From: Chryseobacterium herbae
GTDB lineage: Bacteria; Bacteroidota; Bacteroidia; Flavobacteriales; Weeksellaceae
DNA length: 64,000 nt
Direction of reading: 5' to 3'
Assembly: GCF_025154075.1 (NCBI RefSeq)
Contig: NZ_JAOAMU010000003.1
Location: 1 to 64,000, forward strand
Numbering within the stretch: the first letter of the stretch is position 1; each line of letters opens with the position of its first letter. The position numbers and the translations under genes are program-made. Shown here one piece after another: positions 8,206 through 16,561 of this stretch. A model generated the notes under the pieces. That model saw only the letters and a program-made list of their open reading frames with translations, was not told where the DNA came from and ran no database searches.

Positions 8206-9741
8206 TTACTGAAGCCACCATGGTTTAGAACGGATGTTGTCATTTCCTCCGTATTGAGCCGTCACTGCAGCTTTCAGATTGGTACTGTTGTAGTTGTATT
8301 CAGCCTGCGGATATCTGAATCTAAATGGAGCAGAAACTCCGTCTTTCAGTGGATATTCGGGATATCCTGTTCTCAGATAATCATAGTAGGAAGTCCATTG
8401 GCTCTGGTGAAACATAGTCATATATTTCTGAGTCATGATTTTTTCCAGACGTTTTTCCAGCAGATCAGAATCACTGTAAACCACCAGTGGCGATGCAAGA
8501 TATTGATTCACATCAAATCCTGAAAAATATTGTCCCGGATTTTTCACATAGGTCTGATAGAAGCTGAAACTGGCTTTAATGGCATTGTCATAATGCGTTT
8601 TTGCAGATCCGGAAATCCATCCTCTGCTGGCAGCTTCTGCAAGAATAAATTCAAGTTCGGAATAGCTTAATATGGAAGAAGGCTCATTGGTCGCATCTTT
8701 ATAAAAACGGTCGTTGACTTTCGAAATATTTTTTGCAGTGATCAACGCGGCGTTGTCAGAATAGGAAGAATTGGGATCTCCACCGTTATATCCTGTGAAA
8801 TCTGTAACAGGTTTTCCGGCTTCTTTGGCGCCTGTAGTTTGTGCAGCAAATGTGAAAAGACGCGGATCCTGTCTCAGTTTAAACAGATTGATAAAATAAT
8901 TGGCCATGTATAAACTTGACCCGTAACCACTGCTGTTGAACATGGTATATCTGCTGTCTGCAGCATCGGCAAATTTAAGTTCTCCGTTATCTGAAATAGA
9001 AGTCATTAAAGGCTGATTGTTCGCAATAGAAGCAAATTCAGAGGTTACACTGTAACTTCCCAGGGTCATTTTTTTAGACATGGTGATTAAAATCTTCAGT
9101 CTGAAAGAATTGATCAGCTTTTTCCATTTGGTCGCATCACCGTTGTAAATGATGTCACCTTCTATTTTATCGGTGGTATTGATCAGATCATTGGCTTCTT
9201 TCAATTCTGATAAAATTCCGGCCATCACGGTTTCCTGGCTGTCATATTTCGGCTGGATAATTCCTGATTCACCTTTCACCGCTTCCGTGTAAGGAATGCT
9301 TCCGAATTTTAAACTTAAATTAAAAAAATGATACGCTCTGTAGAATTTACCGATGGCAACGTAGTTCTTATTGTTGATCTTCGCGGCTTCGTCCATCATT
9401 TTCCCTACATTCAGAAGACTTTTGGTATAGGGCTCGAAAGTATCATCATTCCATTTCATGTACTGATAGACATTTTCACCGTCTGTCCCGATCATCATTC
9501 TGGAAGCATACATATTGTCACCATTCACCTGAAAAGTATTTTTGGAAACATAGGTTAAAAGAACTTTGGGATCTGCTGTAGGCTGATCATTGGGGTTCTC
9601 ATTGATTTTGTCAAGATCAGATTCGCATGAAGCCAATAGCAAGAGTCCTGCAAAAGCAGCCGATTTTATACTGAATCTTCTGAGCCATTTTGCGGTTGTA
9701 CCGTTTTGCGGTTTCGCTATTATATTGATATTATTTTTCAT
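8206..9741 (-). CDS. SusD/RagB-like outer-membrane lipoprotein
   Basis: 511 aa lipoprotein. A hydrophobic segment ends in the lipobox LLASC (Cys39), followed by ESDLDKINENPN, a common start of SusD-like family 2 proteins. The middle has the helical TPR-like character of the family (ILSELKEANDLI and the YSELEFILAEAASRGWI block near residue 360). SusD proteins sit on top of a SusC barrel and help bind the substrate. It lies 19 bases downstream of susC. The neighbouring phospholipase C, not a glycoside hydrolase, suggests a lipid, phosphate or peptide substrate. Confidence 0.93.
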   Translation of the reverse strand: MKNNINIIAKPQNGTTAKWLRRFSIKSAAFAGLLLLASCESDLDKINENPNDQPTADPKVLLTYVSKNTFQVNGDNMYASRMMIGTDGENVYQYMKWNDDTFEPYTKSLLNVGKMMDEAAKINNKNYVAIGKFYRAYHFFNLSLKFGSIPYTEAVKGESGIIQPKYDSQETVMAGILSELKEANDLINTTDKIEGDIIYNGDATKWKKLINSFRLKILITMSKKMTLGSYSVTSEFASIANNQPLMTSISDNGELKFADAADSRYTMFNSSGYGSSLYMANYFINLFKLRQDPRLFTFAAQTTGAKEAGKPVTDFTGYNGGDPNSSYSDNAALITAKNISKVNDRFYKDATNEPSSILSYSELEFILAEAASRGWISGSAKTHYDNAIKASFSFYQTYVKNPGQYFSGFDVNQYLASPLVVYSDSDLLEKRLEKIMTQKYMTMFHQSQWTSYYDYLRTGYPEYPLKDGVSAPFRFRYPQAEYNYNSTNLKAAVTAQYGGNDNIRSKPWWLQ

Positions 9742-9760
9742 TGTTCAGGATACTTATTAA

Positions 9761-12700
9761 TTAAAATTTAAGATTAAATCCGATTCCGATCCATCTGCTG
9801 GAAGGATCCTGGATATCATTCACGTCTTTGGAACCGATCTGGTAGTCAGGATCAGAATAAAGGTTTTTCGACTTTTTCCACATCGCCAGATTGTATGCAG
9901 AAATATTGGCCGTGAAGTTCTTGATCATTCCTTTCGGATTAAGAAGATAAGAGAAGTCATATTCCAGCACTACAGATCTCAGCTTGATAAAGGTTCTGTC
10001 GAAAACATTCGCGAATAATTCACTTTCGTCTTCTGTTACCCTTGCCTGGTAAGGATAGTTCTGTGCCCAGTCCTGGAAGCTGATAGGCTTCGTATGGGGA
10101 GTGTACATTCCGGTAGTTGCGTTGTAGTTGACCCCGTCCGGCACGAAATAATACGTTCCCGGATTCGCATATTCAAGATCTCTGTAAGCCGTTGAGTTCG
10201 GATGTTTTCCGCCCCACCACATTTTTTCTACCACCTGAGATCTCATGACACCGCCTATGCTTCCGTCGATTCCGATGTTCAGTGAGAACTTTTTATATTT
10301 GAAGGTGTTGTTGAAACCAAAAGTCCAGTCAGGATTGAAATGACCCAGGTTGCTTGGTGCATCTGCTCTTGTTGGCATTCCTGTTTTAGCATCCAACACT
10401 ACTTTTCCGTCCGGAGATTTCTTCCACGTATAATCATAGAAACTGTCCATTCTTTCACCGACCTTGATGTTGTTGTAGTTCGACCTGTTGTCATAGATAG
10501 AAGTCAGTTTCTGCTCATACGTGCTCCAGTTAATTAAAGACCTCCATGTGAAATTGGCTGTTTTTACGGGAACCAGGCCTAAAGAGATCTCCAGACCTTT
10601 TGTCGTGTATTCGTTACCGTTCACATATTGAGAAGTGAATCCGGATGACGGGGCAGTTGGGAATTCAAGGATATTATTATAGTCCAGCGTTCTGAAATAC
10701 GTGACATCCAAGGTAAGTCTGTTCTTAAATAACCCGGCACTCAATCCAAGTTCATAAGAGTTGGTCTGTTCCGGTTTTAAAGAGTTTTCAACGTTCAGGA
10801 TCGTAGGATAATTGAACATCGGGTTTCCGTTAAACGTAGCTCCTTTATTGTTAAAATAATAATTTCGGGTTGAGTATGGTTTGAAATCATATGCTACCTT
10901 AGCCCATGAAGCTGATAGCTTTAGAAGACTCACGGCTTCCGGCATTTTCACTAAATTTGAAATCAGTGCACTTACTGACGCGGAAGGATAGAAGTAAGAT
11001 CTGTTGGCCTTCGGAAGTGTGGAAGACCAGTCATTACGTCCGGAAACGTTGATGAAAAAGGCATCATACAATCCGATATCGATCGTTGAATAAGCACTGT
11101 AGATCAGTTTTTCTTTAAGATAATCATAGTATTTTACAGCACCTGTGGAGTTTTCCAATGAATACAGCTCAGGGATCTTCAATCCGTCTGTTGAAGCGTT
11201 GTCTATATTGTTTTTATAGTAAAATGTAGAACCTCCGGCATTGATGGTGAAGTCAAAATTATCGGATATTTTTTTCTTGTAGGTAGCCAGTACATCAGAA
11301 TTCAGATTCCATGTTTTGGTATCGTTCAGAAGATAACCGCCGCTTCTTGGCGCACTGTAGTTGAAGTAAGAATATGGACTTAATATTTTCTGTTCGTTAT
11401 GATTTTCAACCATGGAAATCTTACCTTTTACGGAGAAATCTTCGGTGGCTTTATATTCCAAACCGGTCTGCGCATTGATCACATTGGTTCTGTTTTTATT
11501 TTTATAATACTCAGCCCCGAACCATGGATTGTTGTACCAGGCATAATTCCAGTTGGCCTGTGCAGTACCTTCTTTTCCGGGAATCCACATGTGGTTTTTA
11601 AGATCTCTTCCATCTACATCCGCTCCCATCCAGATCAGGATGGTATACATATGACCGCTTGGGTTGTAGTCGTAGTTAGGAATATTAGGTGTAAAAGTCT
11701 GATTGAAATTGAATTTGGTATCCAGAGTCAGCTTTTCACCTAAATGATTTTCAGAAGAGAAATTGACACCGTAACGCTGCAAGTAAGAACCGGGAACTCT
11801 GTCGTCATAATTCATGAAATTTCCGGAGAGTCTGTAGATGTCCTTATTATTTTTGTAGCTGATCGCGAAACTGTTATTGTTGATGACGGCCGGCTTTAAA
11901 AATGTATTTAAATTATCGTGATATTTCCAGTCGATCGGAACTCTTTCATATCTTGATTTATCATTGTACTGCGTTCCGTTTACCGCACCGTACCATGGCG
12001 TTACTTGTCCGGTCAGCTTATCTCTGATCGGGCTGTTCCATTGGGCAATTTGCTGTCCCGGAACAAATTTGGGTCCCCAGATCATATCACCATCATTCAC
12101 ACCGCCGTCGGCTCCATCCCAGAATTCGTACTTTCCGTGCGAGCCGTTTCCGTATTCCGTTTGGGTTTTGGGAAGATTCGTGAATCCGGTGGTCACCATT
12201 GTATTTTGTGAAAATTCTACAGAGAAACCGTTCTTCTTTGCACTTTTCGTCGTGATCAAAACAGCTCCGTACCTTCCTCTGGAACCATATAGGGCAGAGG
12301 CTGTTGCTCCTTTCAGAACATTGATGTTGGCTATATTATTAGGATCCAGATTCTGAAACACTTCTTTTTCTACAATCACCCCGTCGATAACGAAAACCAG
12401 ATTGGAATTTCCTCTCAGTGTAAATTGTGGAGCCTGCTGCATTCCGGTAGGATTTGAAACATTCAGACCTGCCACCTGTCCGGAGAACAGGTTTCCTATA
12501 CTTGGAGTGGTGATGGTTTCAAACTGTTTGGTACCCACTTCCTGAGTAGAGTACCCTATTTTTTCCTTCTTTTTGGCGATACCCAAAGCTGTAATAACGA
12601 CCCCTTCGATCTGTTTTTCATTGGCTTTAGTCAAAACAACAGAATATTGTCTTTTTGAAGAAACTTCCACCGTGTACATGGAAAAATCAGGAGCATAAAA

Positions 12701-12907
12701 CTCAAGGAGATCTTTTGGGTTGGCTGAGATCGTAAAATTACCGTTTTCATCGGTCACCGTAGTTTTTCCGGTGTTTTTGTCGGTAATGTTTACTCCGGGA
12801 ACGATGGAGCCGTTTTCGGATTTTACATTTCCGGAAATGTTAATTTCTTGGGCAGTAAGATAAAGGGGGAGTAAAAAAACAGCAAAAGTAGCTAAAGTCT
12901 TCTTCAT
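9761..12907 (-). CDS. SusC/RagA-like TonB-dependent outer-membrane transporter
   Basis: 1048 aa. Signal peptide to about residue 20, a carboxypeptidase-regulatory-like domain at 21-95 (ISGNVKSENGSIVPGVNITD), the SusC signature around 102-120 (VVITALGIAKKKEKIGYS), a plug domain with FVIDGVIVEK and ATASALYGSRGRYGAVLITTK, and then a long beta-barrel ending with a C-terminal aromatic residue (GFNLKF). This is the normal architecture and length for energy-coupled import of large ligands with a SusD partner. It is the first gene of the susC-susD-phospholipase run. A TAAATTTG box at 12919-12926 (minus) lies only 12 bases from the start codon and has no clear -33 partner. Confidence 0.95.
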   Translation of the reverse strand: MKKTLATFAVFLLPLYLTAQEINISGNVKSENGSIVPGVNITDKNTGKTTVTDENGNFTISANPKDLLEFYAPDFSMYTVEVSSKRQYSVVLTKANEKQIEGVVITALGIAKKKEKIGYSTQEVGTKQFETITTPSIGNLFSGQVAGLNVSNPTGMQQAPQFTLRGNSNLVFVIDGVIVEKEVFQNLDPNNIANINVLKGATASALYGSRGRYGAVLITTKSAKKNGFSVEFSQNTMVTTGFTNLPKTQTEYGNGSHGKYEFWDGADGGVNDGDMIWGPKFVPGQQIAQWNSPIRDKLTGQVTPWYGAVNGTQYNDKSRYERVPIDWKYHDNLNTFLKPAVINNNSFAISYKNNKDIYRLSGNFMNYDDRVPGSYLQRYGVNFSSENHLGEKLTLDTKFNFNQTFTPNIPNYDYNPSGHMYTILIWMGADVDGRDLKNHMWIPGKEGTAQANWNYAWYNNPWFGAEYYKNKNRTNVINAQTGLEYKATEDFSVKGKISMVENHNEQKILSPYSYFNYSAPRSGGYLLNDTKTWNLNSDVLATYKKKISDNFDFTINAGGSTFYYKNNIDNASTDGLKIPELYSLENSTGAVKYYDYLKEKLIYSAYSTIDIGLYDAFFINVSGRNDWSSTLPKANRSYFYPSASVSALISNLVKMPEAVSLLKLSASWAKVAYDFKPYSTRNYYFNNKGATFNGNPMFNYPTILNVENSLKPEQTNSYELGLSAGLFKNRLTLDVTYFRTLDYNNILEFPTAPSSGFTSQYVNGNEYTTKGLEISLGLVPVKTANFTWRSLINWSTYEQKLTSIYDNRSNYNNIKVGERMDSFYDYTWKKSPDGKVVLDAKTGMPTRADAPSNLGHFNPDWTFGFNNTFKYKKFSLNIGIDGSIGGVMRSQVVEKMWWGGKHPNSTAYRDLEYANPGTYYFVPDGVNYNATTGMYTPHTKPISFQDWAQNYPYQARVTEDESELFANVFDRTFIKLRSVVLEYDFSYLLNPKGMIKNFTANISAYNLAMWKKSKNLYSDPDYQIGSKDVNDIQDPSSRWIGIGFNLKF

Positions 12908-13661
12908 TTTTTTGAGGACAAATTTAGCGGTGCAGTGTTACCAGTACTTTAATGTGGTATTAAAATAAAAATACGTTTTTAATATTTTTTAACAGACACA
13001 TTTAACATAATAATAAAACTGAAAATGTTCGGGTTATTTAATATTTCCTTTTATTTTACTATATATTATATCGCTTATAAAAGCATAATTTTTCCAAAGA
13101 TGAAGTAGATGTAATTTTTTTTAACACAAAGAAAAACAAAGAATTGACTTTAAATACTTTAAAATAAGATAAACAAAGGCGTTTCACTTATTTCCGAAAT
13201 ACGATTTTTAGAATAAATTAAAGTCCCAAAATTTTTGATGTTTTGTTTTACTTTTGTTAAATGAAATGCCTTTGTTTATCTTTATCAGTTTTGTGTCATT
13301 TCAAGAAACCTTTGTTTATCCTTGCGATTATCAAACGTTTAAAACGATATCAAAGTATCAGCGCAAAACCTATCTTTTTTCCAATAATTTAACTGAATAT
13401 TTTTATTTGGAATTTAAAGAGAATTTATAATTGCGAACTTACCACGTAAAGTTTGAATATCATTCTTCATATTCTAGGAGTGCAAAGAAGAGAATCAATT
13501 AAAATTGATTCGATGAAGCGTATGGATAAAACGTCTTCTATTCAGTGGCGCAGCCACATCTCTTTGCTCACCTTGAAACTAGTGCATATAGCAATAAAGC
13601 TTTGCGTTAAAAAGTTATTGCAAAGATGCATGTGGAAAAAATGTGGATGAAAAATATGGTC
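12908..13661. other. 754-bp non-coding region
   Basis: The region is very AT-rich and separates susC from the Omp85 gene. It contains the inverted-repeat element at 13120-13330. Short plus-strand open frames at 13453-13820 have no recognisable protein features; the second runs into the Omp85 gene on the other strand, and I do not call either. Confidence 0.6.
13120..13330. repeat. Inverted-repeat element built on a TTTGTTTATC motif
   Basis: AAGATAAACAAAGGCGTTTC at 13166-13185 is matched in inverted orientation by GAAATGCCTTTGTTTATCTT at 13263-13282. A third partial copy, CCTTTGTTTATC, lies at 13309-13320. The left side extends outward with ACACAAAG-type units (13123 on) and the right side has the inverted match TTTTGTGTC at 13289-13297. 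The layout resembles the heptamer-armed elements elsewhere in the window, but the 7-base phase is poor here. Confidence 0.6.
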
Positions 13662-15266
13662 CTAGAATCTACTCAGGATACCCCAGTGAATCTTGATGTC
13701 ATTAAATTTAAAAGGATTCCCGAACTCATTACCATTCGAAAGCTGGAAACTCATCAGCCCGATCGGGATAAAAAAGTTAAATCCAAGCCCGACACTGTAG
13801 AGCTTAGGCTTTACATTTAAAGATTTATTATTGAGCTGTCCGTATTGTCCGAAGAAGTCAAAAAAAGCTTGATTTCCAATGAGATAGCGGTATTCTAAAC
13901 CTGCGTAATAATAAAAATCAGCGCTGAGGGATTTCTCATTGAAGCCCCGCATAGAATTCCAGCCCCCGAAACGGTACAATTCATTCGCGGAAAACTCAAC
14001 CTTTGAATCCATCATCGCTCCTTCCCCTTTGATATTAAGAAAATGGTTGCCGGAAATATGATAATTATGTTCCCCAAAGAAATAGAATTGGTTCTGGTTG
14101 GCCTTAATATTATCTTTGGAGTAGATCGTTGTCAGATAATCGTATCCCGCATTGATTCTTGTTTTGTACAGGAAAAGGTCAATATCTGTGGGTTCAGTCA
14201 TTTCATACCAGATCCCGAGACCTTTTTTATTATAATCTTTCCCCTGAACATAAAGCGCATCAATGATACTCGATGTTTCCAAAGTCCCTCGAAGTCCGAT
14301 TTTATTCCGGTTGTTGATGTGATAATAGAAAGCCGGAAGGAATTTTACGTTGGCGAAAGTAGAATCCTGTCTGAAAATATTAACTTTCAGGTTCATTCCT
14401 ACATTAGATTTAAACAAATAGGGAATATCAGTCTGAAGGTCAAAAGTCTGCCCTTTATCCGGGTTTCTCTGCCAGTAAAGATTGACGGTTTCAAAACTGT
14501 TGAACATATTCCTGAAATTTACATTCAGGGTTCCATTTAGGGTGAATTTCTCCGTTTTGTCATTCCCGAAACCGATCACCCCGTCAAAAGTATTCGTTTT
14601 TTTCTTTTCCATAAACAGATAAATGCTTGTGGAATCTTTGGTGAATAACGTTTGAGGTGGTCTTTCGAGTGTAACAAAAGCGTGGTTCTGAAAATTTTTA
14701 CTGATGGCCAGCAAATTTTTGTCATCGTAGGTTTTCCCTTTGAATTCTTTGTCCAGGTTTTTCATAAACCTTTTCGGAACCCTTTCATAACCTTTGACGA
14801 CAAAACCATCAATGGTCCGCTTATCATTCTTGTTGATGTCAAGCTCTATGATGGGATATCCGTTTTTCTGACCTTTATATTTAGATTTTAGCCGGCTGAA
14901 AGAATAACCGTCATCAATGTATTTTTTACTGATGCTTTTCTTTGTGGAATCTAAATTTTTGGTGAAAAAATCTTTCTGGATTTTTAATCTCTGGGTAATA
15001 GAATCAGAAAGTTCTACATACGTTTCGTTGAAGTTTTTTCCTTTGTCGAAGAAAATTTCTGTGCTGTCACCTTTTATTTTTACGTCATTCAGTTTGGTGA
15101 AAAAATAATTGCTCTGAGACAGGGAATCCAGAAATTTCACTGCTGAAACGGAATCTTTTACTTTTTTTCTGACCTTCGTTTCCGTATCGATGAGCCAATA
15201 CTGTTTCTTCTGCGCTTGTACAAAAACGCAGAACAGGATAAAAAATATTTTTAGAAATAACTTCAA
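13662..15266 (-). CDS. Omp85/BamA-TamA-like outer-membrane protein
   Basis: 534 aa. Signal peptide to about residue 18. An unusual N-terminal segment of about 130 residues contains long charged helices (DSITQRLKIQKDFFTKNLDSTKKS). A POTRA-like domain follows (IDGFVVKGYERVPKRFMKNLDKEFKGKTYDDKNL, split here only in description). The rest is a 16-strand-type barrel with the family RGF motif at about 440-442 (NSMRGFNEKSL) and a C-terminal Phe. Omp85 proteins insert or translocate proteins across the outer membrane. Only one clear POTRA domain is seen, so it resembles short TamA/ShlB-like relatives more than BamA itself. No secreted partner gene lies next to it. Confidence 0.85.
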   Translation of the reverse strand: MKLFLKIFFILFCVFVQAQKKQYWLIDTETKVRKKVKDSVSAVKFLDSLSQSNYFFTKLNDVKIKGDSTEIFFDKGKNFNETYVELSDSITQRLKIQKDFFTKNLDSTKKSISKKYIDDGYSFSRLKSKYKGQKNGYPIIELDINKNDKRTIDGFVVKGYERVPKRFMKNLDKEFKGKTYDDKNLLAISKNFQNHAFVTLERPPQTLFTKDSTSIYLFMEKKKTNTFDGVIGFGNDKTEKFTLNGTLNVNFRNMFNSFETVNLYWQRNPDKGQTFDLQTDIPYLFKSNVGMNLKVNIFRQDSTFANVKFLPAFYYHINNRNKIGLRGTLETSSIIDALYVQGKDYNKKGLGIWYEMTEPTDIDLFLYKTRINAGYDYLTTIYSKDNIKANQNQFYFFGEHNYHISGNHFLNIKGEGAMMDSKVEFSANELYRFGGWNSMRGFNEKSLSADFYYYAGLEYRYLIGNQAFFDFFGQYGQLNNKSLNVKPKLYSVGLGFNFFIPIGLMSFQLSNGNEFGNPFKFNDIKIHWGILSRF

Positions 15267-15385
15267 TGCTCAATTTATCTAAACCATTAACTGATATTGT
15301 AAGAATTAATTCAAGCTCATTCTTAACTTTTAATAAATCTTAATGGTTCAAACCTATATTAAATAATTTTTTTAAATAACAGAAT

Positions 15386-16174
15386 TTAGTCCAGTTTATT
15401 ATACTTCTTCATCAGATTTTCATACGTTCCCTGAGGAAGGATCCATTTCAAAGGAACCCCGATCTTCTGCCCGAATTTACCAAAATAATAATGGGCTTTC
15501 CATTTATTTTTATTCAGAAGATTTTCAACGTAAGTAGCGACCTCAAGAGGCTCAGTTCCGTCGCCCACATGGGAATTCATCAAAGCATAGACTTTATCGA
15601 ATACACTTTTATAAGGCGCGGAAACTTCCGTTCTTACCCTGTTCTCTGCAATATTTGTTTTGATATCACCAAGATGCAGCGAGCAGACATCAATATTCCA
15701 CGGATAAACTTCATACCTCATCGCTTCCGTTACTTTATCCAGAGCAGATTTTGAAGCAGAATAAAAACCACGGAAAGGAAGTCCCATTTCACTTCCGATA
15801 CTCGAAATATTAATGATTTTTCCGAATTTATTTTCACGCATTTTCGGAAGAACGGCGCTCATCATCTGGACAGGACCTACAAGATTCAGGTTGAAGAGTT
15901 TTAAAATATCTTCCTTGGTAGAATCTTCCACAGCGCCCACCATTCCCATTCCTGCATTATTGATCAGGACATCGATTCTTGATTCTGTTTTTAAAATTTC
16001 AGCGATAGCATTCTGAACGGCAGCGTTATCAGTAACATCAGTCGGGATAGACCTGAAATACTGGCTTTCTGTATGTTTTCGGCTTAAACCGTATACTTGA
16101 TGCCCTTTCTTTCCAAAATATTCAGCCAGTACAAAACCTATTCCTGATGAGGTTCCAGTGATGATGATCGTCAT
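15386..16174 (-). CDS. Short-chain dehydrogenase/reductase
   Basis: 262 aa, the usual length of a classical SDR. It has TGTSSGIG at 6-13 for NAD(P) binding, NNAG at 72-75, NISS with the catalytic Ser at about 124-125, and the active-site pair Tyr138/Lys142 in YSASK. It acts in the cytosol; the substrate is unknown. The sequence YGLSRK after beta-2 suggests NADP preference, but this is weak. A TACATTTG box (16269-16276, minus strand) upstream could be its -7 element, giving a leader of about 90 bases. It is monocistronic by context. Confidence 0.93.
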   Translation of the reverse strand: MTIIITGTSSGIGFVLAEYFGKKGHQVYGLSRKHTESQYFRSIPTDVTDNAAVQNAIAEILKTESRIDVLINNAGMGMVGAVEDSTKEDILKLFNLNLVGPVQMMSAVLPKMRENKFGKIINISSIGSEMGLPFRGFYSASKSALDKVTEAMRYEVYPWNIDVCSLHLGDIKTNIAENRVRTEVSAPYKSVFDKVYALMNSHVGDGTEPLEVATYVENLLNKNKWKAHYYFGKFGQKIGVPLKWILPQGTYENLMKKYNKLD

Positions 16175-16561
16175 TGAATTGTTTATAATTTTTTAGACTT
16201 TTACTTTTTGTTCCGGATGCGGGTGAACCGTTTTTTATCAACTGTCTCAGCCTAAACCGTATTTTCAGCAAATGTAAAAAAAGAAAAATGAACTCTGTGA
16301 TTTATTTGCGGCTTAAAATCGTTCGGAATGAATATCATTAGGAGATCATCTCCCTATATCAGCCTGAATCTTTCAGAAAAGAATTCTATACATCATGATT
16401 TATTAAACTAAATTATTAGTTTAAATGTGATGTGTTTTGAAATCAGACAATTACATTTAGCTTTTAATGAACTATTTTTAAGATACTATTTATTAATAAA
16501 AAGATAAGAAAACCTTAATGGAGCGGACAAGAGAGCTTTCCTAATTTTGTCCGAACGTATT
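16175..16561. other. 387-bp divergent intergenic region
   Basis: This region separates the SDR (minus) from the alkaline phosphatase (plus) and should hold both promoters. A TACATTTG box on the minus strand (16269-16276) and a TAATTTTG box on the plus strand (16542-16549) fit the Bacteroidota -7 consensus TAnnTTTG. Neither has a good TTTG at the usual distance. I see no other structure. Confidence 0.45.

Noticed and set aside
13453..13820. Two short plus-strand open frames in the susC-Omp85 gap
   Set aside because: They overlap each other and the second runs into the Omp85 gene on the other strand. No motif, start signal or composition supports a protein.
14043..14540. 165-codon plus-strand open frame
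   Set aside because: It is antisense to the Omp85 gene, with no recognised motif; the Omp85 frame carries clear family motifs.
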